Below, piece after piece: positions 7,406-13,639 of a DNA stretch of 13,683 nt (position 1 is its first letter; every line of letters begins with the position of its first letter). A program made the position numbers and the translations under genes. Origin of the DNA: 70-18 sp041691815 (GTDB lineage Bacteria; Pseudomonadota; Alphaproteobacteria; Acetobacterales; Acetobacteraceae). Under the pieces are notes generated by a model that searched no databases, was not told the DNA's origin, and saw nothing but the letters and a program-made list of their open reading frames with translations. The stretch is taken from positions 1 to 13,683 of the forward strand of contig JBEPTZ010000123.1 of the NCBI GenBank assembly GCA_041691815.1, in the 5' to 3' direction.

Positions 7406-7432
7406 GGGGGCGTGGGGGAAGCTCCCGCCCCC
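7406..7432 (+). terminator. GC hairpin between convergent aminotransferase and ABC exporter
   Basis: GGGGGCG (7406-7412) pairs with CGCCCCC (7426-7432); the interior GGG and CTCCC can pair further. There is no T-tract on either side, so intrinsic termination would be weak. The 56-bp convergent gap has nothing else. Confidence 0.4.
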
Positions 7433-7441
7433 CGTCGCTCG

Positions 7442-9286
7442 TTACTCTGCCGCCGACGCGAACCCGCCGGACTGCCGCCGCCACATCCGCGCATACGGCC
7501 CGCCCCGCTCGAGCAACTCGGCGTGGCTGCCCTGTTCGACGATCCGGCCATGCTCCATCACCAGCAGCCGGTCCATCTGCGCGATGGTTGACAGCCGATG
7601 CGCGATGGCGATCACCGTCCGCCCGCGCATCAGGTGCTCCAGCTGCCCCTGGATCGCCGCCTCGACCTCCGAATCCAGCGCCGAGGTCGCCTCATCCAGC
7701 ACCAGGATCGGCGCGTTCTTCAGGATCACCCGGGCGATCGCGATGCGCTGCCGCTGCCCGCCGGACAGCTTCACGCCGCGCTCGCCGACATGCGCGTCCA
7801 TCCCGGTGCGGCCGTTCCAGTCCTCCAGCGTGCCGATGAAATCCAGCGCCTCTGCCTGGCGGGCCGCCGCCATCACCTCGGTCTCGCTGGCCCAGGGCCG
7901 GCCGTAGCGGATATTTTCCCGGATGGTGCGGTGCAGCAGCGAGGTATCCTGAGTCACCATGGCGATCTGGCCGCGCAGGCTCCCCTGGGTCACGCCGGCG
8001 ATATCCTGCCCGTCGATCAGGATGCGCCCCGCTTCCGGCGCATAGAAATGCAGCAACAGGTTCACCAACGTCGACTTGCCGGCGCCGGAATGGCCCACCA
8101 GCCCCACCCGCTCACCCGGCCGGATCTCCAGCGACAGATCATGCAGCACGCCGCGCGCGGTGCCATAGCCGAAGCGCACTGCCTCAAAGCGGATGCCGCC
8201 CTCGCGCACCTCCAACTCGACGGCACCAGGCACGTCGGGCATCTGATGCGGCACCGCGATCGACCGCATCCCATCCTGCACCATGCCGATATTCTCGAAG
8301 ATCCCGGTCACGCTGCGCGCCACCCAGCCAGACATGTTGGTCAACTGCCACGCCAGCGGCAGTGCCGTGGCAACCGAACCGATGCTGATCGCCTCCTGGC
8401 TCCACAGCCACAGCGCAATGGCCCCGGTGCCGCACAGCAGCGCCGCGTTCATCACCGCCAGCGACTGCACCATGCGCGAGATGGTGCGCAGCTGGTTCTG
8501 GAACGCCTCGGTATGGTCATCCACCGCCTCGCGCACGAAATCGTCCTCGTCGCGGGCGCGGGCGAACAGCTTGACGGTCAGGATATTGGTATAACTGTCG
8601 ACGATCCGCCCGGTGAGCGCCGACCGCACCTCGCTCATCCGCCGCGACAACTCGCGCAACCGCGGCACGAAATGCCGCAGCAGCAGCGCATAGGCGGCGA
8701 ACCAGCCGAGGATCGGCACGCTCAGCCAGGCGTCGATATGCAGCAGCACCGCCAGCGCCGTGGTGCCATAGATCAAGATGTACCACACCGCATCGACGGT
8801 CATCACGATGCTTTCGCGCAGCCCCGGCCCGGTCTGCATCACCCGGTTGGCGATCCGCCCGGCGAAATCGTTCTGGAAGAACGTCCAGCTCTGCCGCACC
8901 ACGTGCCAATGGCTCTGCCAGCGGATCATATTGGACAGCCCGGGCGCCAGCGCCTGGTTGGCGATGGTCGACCACAGCACCACCGCCGCCGGCCGCGCGA
9001 TCAGCACGATCGCCGCCATCATCAGCAGGTACGGCCAGGCCTCAACAAACAGCCGCTGCGGCCCCAGCGAGGTGGCCAGCGACACCAGCCGCCCGATGAA
9101 CACCGGAATCGTCGCGTCGGCCAGCGCCAGCGCCAGCCCGGCGGCGAACAGCCCGGCCAGCAGCCAGCGCGCCTGCCGCGCGAAATGCCAATAGAACCGG
9201 GCCAATGCCCAGCCATCCGGATCGGTCGGTGGCGGACCCGGCGGATCGTCGGTTGGCCGCAGCCGTGATTCGAACCAGCGGTACAT
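7442..9286 (-). CDS. ABC transporter, fused permease and ATPase (exporter half-transporter)
   Basis: 614 aa from the ATG at 9286 (MYRWFESRL, the usual beginning of this subfamily). A TTG at 9322 would add 12 residues without support. The N-terminal transmembrane domain spans about 35-335 with several hydrophobic segments (about 42-64, 85-105, 164-184, 188-205, 280-297). The ATPase spans about 360-600: Walker A GHSGAGKST (398-406), Q-loop near VTQD (444-447), signature LSGGQ (507-511), Walker B ILVLDE (527-532), and switch His563 in AHRLS. All are intact, so the homodimer should be active. MsbA/LmrA-like proteins of this group export lipids, peptides or drugs; the substrate cannot be read here. 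It is transcribed alone, divergent from greB with only 60 bp between start codons, so their promoters must overlap. Confidence 0.94.
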   Translation of the reverse strand: MYRWFESRLRPTDDPPGPPPTDPDGWALARFYWHFARQARWLLAGLFAAGLALALADATIPVFIGRLVSLATSLGPQRLFVEAWPYLLMMAAIVLIARPAAVVLWSTIANQALAPGLSNMIRWQSHWHVVRQSWTFFQNDFAGRIANRVMQTGPGLRESIVMTVDAVWYILIYGTTALAVLLHIDAWLSVPILGWFAAYALLLRHFVPRLRELSRRMSEVRSALTGRIVDSYTNILTVKLFARARDEDDFVREAVDDHTEAFQNQLRTISRMVQSLAVMNAALLCGTGAIALWLWSQEAISIGSVATALPLAWQLTNMSGWVARSVTGIFENIGMVQDGMRSIAVPHQMPDVPGAVELEVREGGIRFEAVRFGYGTARGVLHDLSLEIRPGERVGLVGHSGAGKSTLVNLLLHFYAPEAGRILIDGQDIAGVTQGSLRGQIAMVTQDTSLLHRTIRENIRYGRPWASETEVMAAARQAEALDFIGTLEDWNGRTGMDAHVGERGVKLSGGQRQRIAIARVILKNAPILVLDEATSALDSEVEAAIQGQLEHLMRGRTVIAIAHRLSTIAQMDRLLVMEHGRIVEQGSHAELLERGGPYARMWRRQSGGFASAAE

Positions 9287-9346
9287 CCGACCACGCCTGA
9301 ACGCGTTTTGTTCGCACGTCAATCAGCGGATGATGAAACTACCCGC

Positions 9347-9910
9347 ATGGCAGGTTATACCCCGGCGATGACCCCGCACGACGACGATGACGATGACGAT
9401 GCCCCGCCCATCGTGGCCGGCCAGAAGAACTACATGACCCCCAATGGCCACGCCCGGCTGCGCGCCGAACTGCACCAATTGATGCGCGTCGAGCGGCCAC
9501 AGGTGGTAGAAATCGTCTCCTGGGCAGCCGGCAACGGCGACCGCTCGGAAAACGGCGACTATCTGTACGGCAAGAAGCGCCTGCGCGAGATCGACCGCCG
9601 GGCACGCTTCCTCGGCAAGCGCCTGGAGATCGCCGAGGTGGTCGATCCGTCGGCCCAGACCAACCGCGACCAGGTGTTTTTCGGCGCCACCGTCACCTAT
9701 CTGAACCCGCGCGACGAGGAGCGCACGGTGACCATCCTCGGCGTCGACGAAGCCGACATCGGGCGCGGCGAAGTCAGCCTGCATTCCCCGATCGCCCGGG
9801 CGCTGCTGCGTGCGCATGTCGGCGATGCGGTGCGCCTGCAAACCCCCTCGGGCTGGGAGGAGGTGGAGGTGTTGGCGATCGCCTACCCGCCGCCTACTCC
9901 ATCACCCTGA
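9347..9910 (+). CDS. greB: Transcription elongation factor GreB
   Basis: 187 aa from the ATG at 9347. An ATG at 9368 (180 aa) is equally possible, and neither has a clear RBS. GreB enters the RNA polymerase secondary channel and stimulates cleavage of the backtracked transcript. The N-terminal coiled coil spans about 30-100, with the acidic tip GDRSENGDY (64-72) carrying the Asp65 and Glu68 that match E. coli GreB Asp41 and Glu44. YGKKRLREIDRRARFL (74-89) is the GreB-type basic second helix. The C-terminal FKBP-like domain spans about 105-180 and contains VFFGATVTYLN and SPIARALL (147-154). The RSENGDYLYGKK pattern favours GreB over GreA. An extra N-terminal tail with seven consecutive Asp (12-18), encoded by GAC/GAT repeats, is not part of the canonical protein. 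The 3' end overlaps the convergent L,D-transpeptidase gene by 17 bp. Confidence 0.93.
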   Translation: MAGYTPAMTPHDDDDDDDAPPIVAGQKNYMTPNGHARLRAELHQLMRVERPQVVEIVSWAAGNGDRSENGDYLYGKKRLREIDRRARFLGKRLEIAEVVDPSAQTNRDQVFFGATVTYLNPRDEERTVTILGVDEADIGRGEVSLHSPIARALLRAHVGDAVRLQTPSGWEEVEVLAIAYPPPTPSP

Positions 9911-10388
9911 TGGCGCCGAGCCCCGCCGTCAGCAGCGCCAGCAAATCCGTCAGCTTCAGTGCCACGCACCCCTCGGTGGGCGCGAAATCCGGCCGCGCCA
10001 CATGCAGAAAAATCGCCGACCCGGCGCCCTGCACCACCGGCGCGTCGTTCCAGCCCAGCACCCCGATCAGGTCGTAGACCGCGTCCTGCCGCCAGAGTTC
10101 CTCATGCCGCGCCGCATGCGGCAGCCGCACCTGGCGGTTGTAATCGGCATCGGCCGGGTCGTCGCACCAGCCATCCTCCGGCGCCAGCGGCGCGCGGGGC
10201 AGCTTGCCGCCGGGAATCGCCATCCGGTCCGCCCGATACAACAGCCGCCGCAGCACCAGGAGCCCGACCGGCGTGGCGCTGTCGCCCTCCTGCTTGTGCC
10301 GGCTCACGCCGCCCCGGCCAATCGCCGCCCGCAGCACCCGGCCTTGACACACCAGCCGCCCATCGGTCCAGACCACCGCCTCACTCAT
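9894..10388 (-). CDS. YkuD-type L,D-transpeptidase family protein (COG3786-like)
   Basis: 164 aa from the ATG at 10388, with a GAGG Shine-Dalgarno about 8 nt upstream, adjacent to the ribA stop; the two genes are 13 bp apart and probably cotranscribed. The YkuD domain fills the protein. HKQEGDSATPVG (31-42) is the conserved entry segment. FLHVARPDFAPTEGC (127-141) holds the likely catalytic pair His129 and Cys141. YkuD enzymes make 3-3 peptidoglycan crosslinks or attach lipoprotein to the wall. The motif here ends TEGCVA rather than SHGCxR, as I recall for this subfamily, so the reaction may differ. No signal peptide or membrane segment is visible, although the substrates of classical members are periplasmic. 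It overlaps greB tail to tail. Confidence 0.82.
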   Translation of the reverse strand: MSEAVVWTDGRLVCQGRVLRAAIGRGGVSRHKQEGDSATPVGLLVLRRLLYRADRMAIPGGKLPRAPLAPEDGWCDDPADADYNRQVRLPHAARHEELWRQDAVYDLIGVLGWNDAPVVQGAGSAIFLHVARPDFAPTEGCVALKLTDLLALLTAGLGAIRVME

Positions 10389-10401
10389 CCGACCGCCTCG
10401 C

Positions 10402-11583
10402 TCATCCGAGCAGATGGCCGAACCGTGCCGCCTTGGTCGCCAGATAGTGGTCATTGATGCCATTCGGCGCGAAAGCGTGCGGCTCGCGGCGGACCACCCG
10501 CACCCCGCAGGCCTGCATCGACGCCACCTTGTCCGGGTTGTTGGTCAACAGCCGCACCGCGCCGACGCCAAGCTGCTCCAGCATGGTCGCGGCAATCATG
10601 AAGTTGCGCTCATCCGCACCCCAGCCCAGCGCCCGGTTGGCGTCCACGGTGTCCAAACCGCGATCCTGCAGCGCATAGGCGCGCAGCTTGTTCACCAGCC
10701 CGATGCCACGTCCCTCCTGCGCCAGATACAGCAGCACCCCGGCCCCTTCGGAGGCCATGCGCTGGATTGCGCCGCGCAACTGGGCGCCGCAATCGCAGCG
10801 CAGGCTGCCCAGCAGGTCGCCGGTGAAGCATTCCGAATGCAGCCGCACCAGCGGCGCCCCGACGCTCTCCGGTCGGCCGATCACGATCGCAAGGTGCTCA
10901 ATGCCGGAATCCGGCGCGCGAAACGCCACCACCCTGGCATCGGGCGCGCCATCCATCGGTACGTGCGCCTCCGCGACCCTCACCAGCCCGGCGGCCGCGG
11001 CCAGCGGATAAGCCAGAATTTCCTCGGCCGGCACCGCCAGCAGATGCAGCGCGGCGGCACGCTCGGCGGCATCCGGGCGCAGCCTGGCGGCCAGCACGGC
11101 GGGCAACAGCCGCGCCAGTTTCACTAGCGCCAGCGCAGCCGGCGCATCCACCGGGCACTGCGCCGCCAGCGTCGGCTCTTCGGGCAGCAACTGCTCGGCG
11201 GTCGGGTCAGCCATCGCCGCCAGCACAGCGGGGGCCAACAGGTTTTGATTCAACTGCAACGCCACCGCCGGCGGCTGCGGGTCGATCGGCCGCCGCAAAA
11301 TGGCCGCCCCCCGCGTCGGTGCCAGCAGCAGCAGCGGCGCCCCCTCGGCCAGTGCCGCGAATTCTGCCAACCCGCGCGCGCCGACCGTCTCGGCGGGCAC
11401 CAGCACCAGCGACTCGCTGCCCAGCAGCATCACCGGCGTGCCTCGCCGCAATTCGGAGGCGGCACGATGCACATTGCGCAGCCGCATCACCGCCAGATCG
11501 GGCTGCGGCAGCGGATGCTCATCCGCGCCCTCGGAATACTGGGCTGGCGCGGAGGCGGCGTCACGCAAAGGCGGGTGGGTCAT
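10402..11583 (-). CDS. ribA: GTP cyclohydrolase II with N-terminal extension domain
   Basis: 393 aa from the ATG at 11583. No Shine-Dalgarno is visible, but third-position GC stays high right to this ATG and falls beyond it. The enzyme converts GTP to 2,5-diamino-6-ribosylamino-pyrimidinone 5'-phosphate, the first step of riboflavin synthesis. The catalytic domain spans about 205-390. The zinc cysteines are Cys252, Cys263 and Cys265 in HSECFTGD and LRCDCG, with the same spacing as E. coli RibA. QEGRGIGL (289-296) follows, then ADER (323-326) with the Asp324/Arg326 equivalents of E. coli Asp126/Arg128, and LTNNPDK (346-352). The N-terminal 190 residues resemble the non-catalytic extension of alphaproteobacterial RibA. 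They lack the acidic loop and other landmarks of DHBP synthase, so this is not a bifunctional RibBA. It is first in a unit with the L,D-transpeptidase gene. No FMN riboswitch is seen. Confidence 0.93.
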   Translation of the reverse strand: MTHPPLRDAASAPAQYSEGADEHPLPQPDLAVMRLRNVHRAASELRRGTPVMLLGSESLVLVPAETVGARGLAEFAALAEGAPLLLLAPTRGAAILRRPIDPQPPAVALQLNQNLLAPAVLAAMADPTAEQLLPEEPTLAAQCPVDAPAALALVKLARLLPAVLAARLRPDAAERAAALHLLAVPAEEILAYPLAAAAGLVRVAEAHVPMDGAPDARVVAFRAPDSGIEHLAIVIGRPESVGAPLVRLHSECFTGDLLGSLRCDCGAQLRGAIQRMASEGAGVLLYLAQEGRGIGLVNKLRAYALQDRGLDTVDANRALGWGADERNFMIAATMLEQLGVGAVRLLTNNPDKVASMQACGVRVVRREPHAFAPNGINDHYLATKAARFGHLLG

Positions 11584-11593
11584 TCAACAGATA

Positions 11594-11627
11594 CCAAAAA
11601 GAGGGCAACGGGTGCCAGAAAGAGGGC
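11594..11627. repeat. 13-bp direct repeat pair spaced 21 bp, upstream of ribA
   Basis: CCAAAAAGAGGGC (11594-11606) and CCAGAAAGAGGGC (11615-11627) differ at one base and start exactly 21 bp apart, two DNA helical turns. They lie 11-44 bp before the ribA start, in the position of its leader or promoter. They could be an operator for a dimeric regulator or a chance duplication. Confidence 0.5.
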
Positions 11628-11704
11628 CAGATCGTTTTACCATATCTAATGCGCAAAAGCCGCTTTCCGAGTCCGCCCGCCAATTCCCTGCGCAAATCTG
11701 GCCC
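11624..11704. repeat. 9-bp perfect inverted repeat with distant arms
   Basis: GGGCCAGAT (11624-11632) and ATCTGGCCC (11696-11704) are perfectly complementary across 63 bp. The left arm overlaps the second direct repeat. If transcription of ribA starts upstream of 11704, the mRNA leader could close into a large stem-loop; otherwise it may be a looping or binding site. Confidence 0.4.
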
Positions 11705-11778
11705 GCTTGCCACGCCTGACGGGTCGCCAGGCACGCCGGGCACAAAAAAATACCACTCACCACGCGAATGTGAACGTA

Positions 11779-11807
11779 TTGATGGACGCGCGTCCAGGAT
11801 GCACGAT
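11779..11807 (+). promoter_or_regulatory. Possible promoter of the response regulator with a 14-bp palindrome
   Basis: TTGATG (11779-11784), 17 bp, CACGAT (11802-11807): the -35 matches 4 of 6 and the -10 3 of 6, so the promoter call is weak. The perfect palindrome TGGACGCGCGTCCA (11783-11796) sits mostly in the spacer, where a bound repressor would block RNA polymerase. It is 113-141 bp before the ATG. Confidence 0.35.
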
Positions 11808-11919
11808 ACCAAAGGATCACCGCAGGTGTCCGAACGGACGTGCGGGCGTCGCGGTGAGAGTTGGCTTTCCGGCACTGGCGCCTCCGCCTGACGCCGAGTG
11901 AGTGTGAAGGAACGAATGC

Positions 11920-12636
11920 ATGTCGGGCGAGCGGCCGATCCTGGTGGTGGATGACGACGATACGCTGCGCGCGATGCTGCAGGAGCAGCTGACGGTCGAC
12001 GGCGAATTCGTCGCCCACGAGGCCGCCACCGCGCGGGACGCCGAAGCCCGCATCACCGGCGGCACCGAGCGCTACGACGCGATCATCCTCGACATCACGC
12101 TGCCCGACGGCGACGGCCGCGACCTCTGCGTCCGCCTGCGCCAGCACGGCATCAAGGTGCCGATCATCATGCTCACCGGCTCCGACGAGGAGGCCGACGT
12201 GGTGCGCGGCCTCGACTCCGGCGCCAACGACTACATCGCCAAGCCGTTCCGCATGGCCGAACTGCTGGCCCGCCTGCGCGCCCAGCTGCGCATCTTCGAG
12301 AACAGCGAGGACGCGGTGTTCTCGATTGGCCCCTACACCTTCCGCCCCTCGGCCAAGCTGCTGCTGGAGCCGTCGCGCAACCGCAAAATCCGCCTGACCG
12401 AGAAAGAGGCGGCGATCCTGAAATACCTGTACCGCGCCGGCAGCCGCGCCATCGCCCGCCAGGTGCTGCTCAACGAGGTGTGGGGCTACAACAGCGCAGT
12501 GACCACCCACACGCTGGAAACCCATATCTACCGCCTGCGCCAGAAGATCGAACCCGATCCGGCCAACGCGCGGCTGCTGATCACCGAAGGCGGGGGCTAC
12601 CGGCTCGATCCGGTCGGGCTGGGGGCGACGGTTTAA
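11920..12636 (+). CDS. OmpR-family response regulator, winged-helix DNA-binding
   Basis: 238 aa. The ATG at 11920 has GAAGGA at 11906-11911, 8 nt upstream. The receiver domain spans about 6-122, with the acidic pocket at Asp11-Asp13, phosphoacceptor Asp58 in LDITLPDGDG, switch Thr86 in MLTGSDE and Lys108 in AKPF. The effector domain of the OmpR/PhoB winged-helix type spans about 131-232. It contains LTEKEAAILKYL (159-170), the recognition-helix region THTLETHIYRLRQKIE (196-211) and the wing ITEGGGYRL (221-229). All residues needed for phosphorylation are present. No histidine kinase is in the window, so it is an orphan here and its signal and targets are unknown. It faces xth convergently, and its TAA stop merges with a GGAAG hairpin repeat. 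Confidence 0.92.
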   Translation: MSGERPILVVDDDDTLRAMLQEQLTVDGEFVAHEAATARDAEARITGGTERYDAIILDITLPDGDGRDLCVRLRQHGIKVPIIMLTGSDEEADVVRGLDSGANDYIAKPFRMAELLARLRAQLRIFENSEDAVFSIGPYTFRPSAKLLLEPSRNRKIRLTEKEAAILKYLYRAGSRAIARQVLLNEVWGYNSAVTTHTLETHIYRLRQKIEPDPANARLLITEGGGYRLDPVGLGATV

Positions 12637-12675
12637 GGAAGAAGTTCTTTTTTGGAAAAAAGAACCAAAAAACTT
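12637..12675 (+). repeat. GGAAG hairpin element, copy 1
   Basis: It begins at the base after the response-regulator stop: GGAAG, then GTTCTTTTTT (12644-12653), loop GG, AAAAAAGAAC (12656-12665), then C, six A and CTT. The stem is a perfect 10 bp. It may act at the 3' end of the mRNA, but the T-tract lies in the 5' arm and not after the stem, so it is not a classical intrinsic terminator. Confidence 0.75.
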
Positions 12676-12726
12676 ATCCGCCTTGCAACAGCAGAGTCGC
12701 GGGGATTCCGTACACTCCAGAGGATG

Positions 12727-12770
12727 AAAAGTTTTTTTGCTTCTTTTTGTTCACAAAAAGAAGGTCTTCC
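12727..12770 (-). repeat. GGAAG hairpin element, copy 2
   Basis: Minus-strand copy that starts directly after the xth stop codon. CTTCTTTTTGT (12740-12750) pairs with ACAAAAAGAAG (12753-12763), a perfect 11 bp, with GGAAG on the xth side (complement of 12766-12770) and seven A plus CTTTT on the far side. It faces copy 1 across 51 bp (12676-12726) that hold nothing recognisable. Confidence 0.75.
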
Positions 12771-13580
12771 TTAAACTGCGATCTCCACGCAAACCGGCGC
12801 ATGGTCGCTGGTCTGCTGCCAGTCCCGCGCGTCCTTCAGGATGTTATAGCCGCGCAGCCCAGCCACCAAGTCGGGCGTCACCCACACATGGTCCAGCCGC
12901 CGGCCGCGGTCCGAGCCGCGCCAGTCGCGGTTGCGGTACGACCACCACGTATAGAGCTTCTGGTCGGCGGGCACGAAATGCCGCACCGCGTCCACGAAGC
13001 ACAGGTCGCGCCAGGCGTTCAGCGCCTTGGTTTCCACCGGCGTATGGCTGACCACGTCCAGCAACTGCTTGTGACTCCACACATCATGCTCCTGCGGCGC
13101 GATGTTCAGGTCGCCAACCAGCACGGCGCGAGCAAGCCGCGGCCTGGCGGCGAACCACTGCGTCGCCTCGGCCAGGAAATCCAGCTTATGGCCGAATTTC
13201 GGGTTCTTCGCCCGGTCCGCGATATCGCCCCCGGCCGGCACGTAGAAATCATGCAGTTCCACCGGCCCAGAGGGCACCGCCAGCGCCACCGCCAGATGCC
13301 GGCAATCCCCCTTGGCACACCAGTCCGGCGCGATATCCAGCGTCTCCATCGGCAGGCGCGACAGGATCGCCACGCCATTGTACCCCTTCATGCCGCGATA
13401 CGCGACATGCGGGAACCCAATCTCCGGCCCCACCGCCATCGGGAACAACTCGTCCGGCACCTTGGTTTCCTGCAGACAGATCACATCCGGATTCAACGCC
13501 TCCACCAACCCACGCAGCAACCCCTGCCGCAGCCGCAGCGAGTTGATGTTCCAGGTGGCGATGCGCAGGGTCTGGGGCAT
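12771..13580 (-). CDS. xth: Exodeoxyribonuclease III
   Basis: 269 aa, the usual length of ExoIII/XthA. It is an Mg2+-dependent AP endonuclease and 3'-5' exonuclease in base-excision repair, in the endonuclease/exonuclease/phosphatase fold. Motifs are in order: WNINSLR (10-16, Asn11), LQETK (36-40, metal-binding Glu38), GYNGVAILS (66-74), FYVPAGGD (112-119, the Tyr equivalent to E. coli Tyr109), GDLNIAP (156-162, Asp157 and Asn159), LDHVWVT (229-235) and SDHAPV (258-263) with the catalytic Asp259-His260. All active-site residues are present. The ATG at 13580 has only a weak GGA upstream, but MPQTLRIATWNINS is the normal N-terminus. It is flanked at both ends by GGAAG hairpin elements. Confidence 0.96.
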   Translation of the reverse strand: MPQTLRIATWNINSLRLRQGLLRGLVEALNPDVICLQETKVPDELFPMAVGPEIGFPHVAYRGMKGYNGVAILSRLPMETLDIAPDWCAKGDCRHLAVALAVPSGPVELHDFYVPAGGDIADRAKNPKFGHKLDFLAEATQWFAARPRLARAVLVGDLNIAPQEHDVWSHKQLLDVVSHTPVETKALNAWRDLCFVDAVRHFVPADQKLYTWWSYRNRDWRGSDRGRRLDHVWVTPDLVAGLRGYNILKDARDWQQTSDHAPVCVEIAV

Positions 13581-13598
13581 GACTCGGTCCAGTAAAAA

Positions 13599-13639
13599 GG
13601 AAGCGGTTCTTTTTTGAAAAAAAGAACCAAAAAACTTCC
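13599..13639. repeat. GGAAG hairpin element, copy 3
   Basis: The most symmetrical copy: GGAAG (13599-13603), then GGTTCTTTTTT (13605-13615), loop GA, AAAAAAGAACC (13618-13628), six A, CTTCC (13635-13639). The inner stem is a perfect 11 bp, nested inside the 5-bp GGAAG/CTTCC pair. It lies 18 bp upstream of the xth ATG, with no recognised gene ending there. After it, 13640-13683 contains no assignable feature. Confidence 0.75.

Larger units (their letters stand above)
11584..11919. other. Divergent intergenic region between ribA and response regulator
   Basis: The 336 bp between the two divergent starts are visibly less GC-rich than the flanking genes. Listed separately are a pair of 13-bp direct repeats next to ribA, a 9-bp inverted repeat with distant arms, and a 14-bp palindrome within a possible promoter of the response regulator. 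There is also a 5-bp inverted repeat (GCCTG/CAGGC) near 11715-11735, an A7 run near 11745, and an imperfect inverted repeat GTCCG-AA-CGGAC at 11828-11839. No gene is supported inside it. Confidence 0.6.

Noticed and set aside
7598..9268. Very long plus-strand open frame opposite the ABC exporter
   Set aside because: His/Gln/Arg-rich translation typical of an antisense frame in high-GC DNA; the minus-strand frame has all the ABC ATPase motifs.
10402..11583. Bifunctional RibBA
   Set aside because: The N-terminal half lacks the acidic and other conserved motifs of DHBP synthase.
11561..11875. 104-codon minus-strand frame upstream of ribA, with a PSFW motif repeated
   Set aside because: The repeat simply reflects the 21-bp direct repeats read in frame; there is no RBS, codon use is unlike the genome, and it runs out of frame into ribA.
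11584..11919. FMN riboswitch upstream of ribA
   Set aside because: The conserved RFN helices and loop sequences are not visible on the minus strand.
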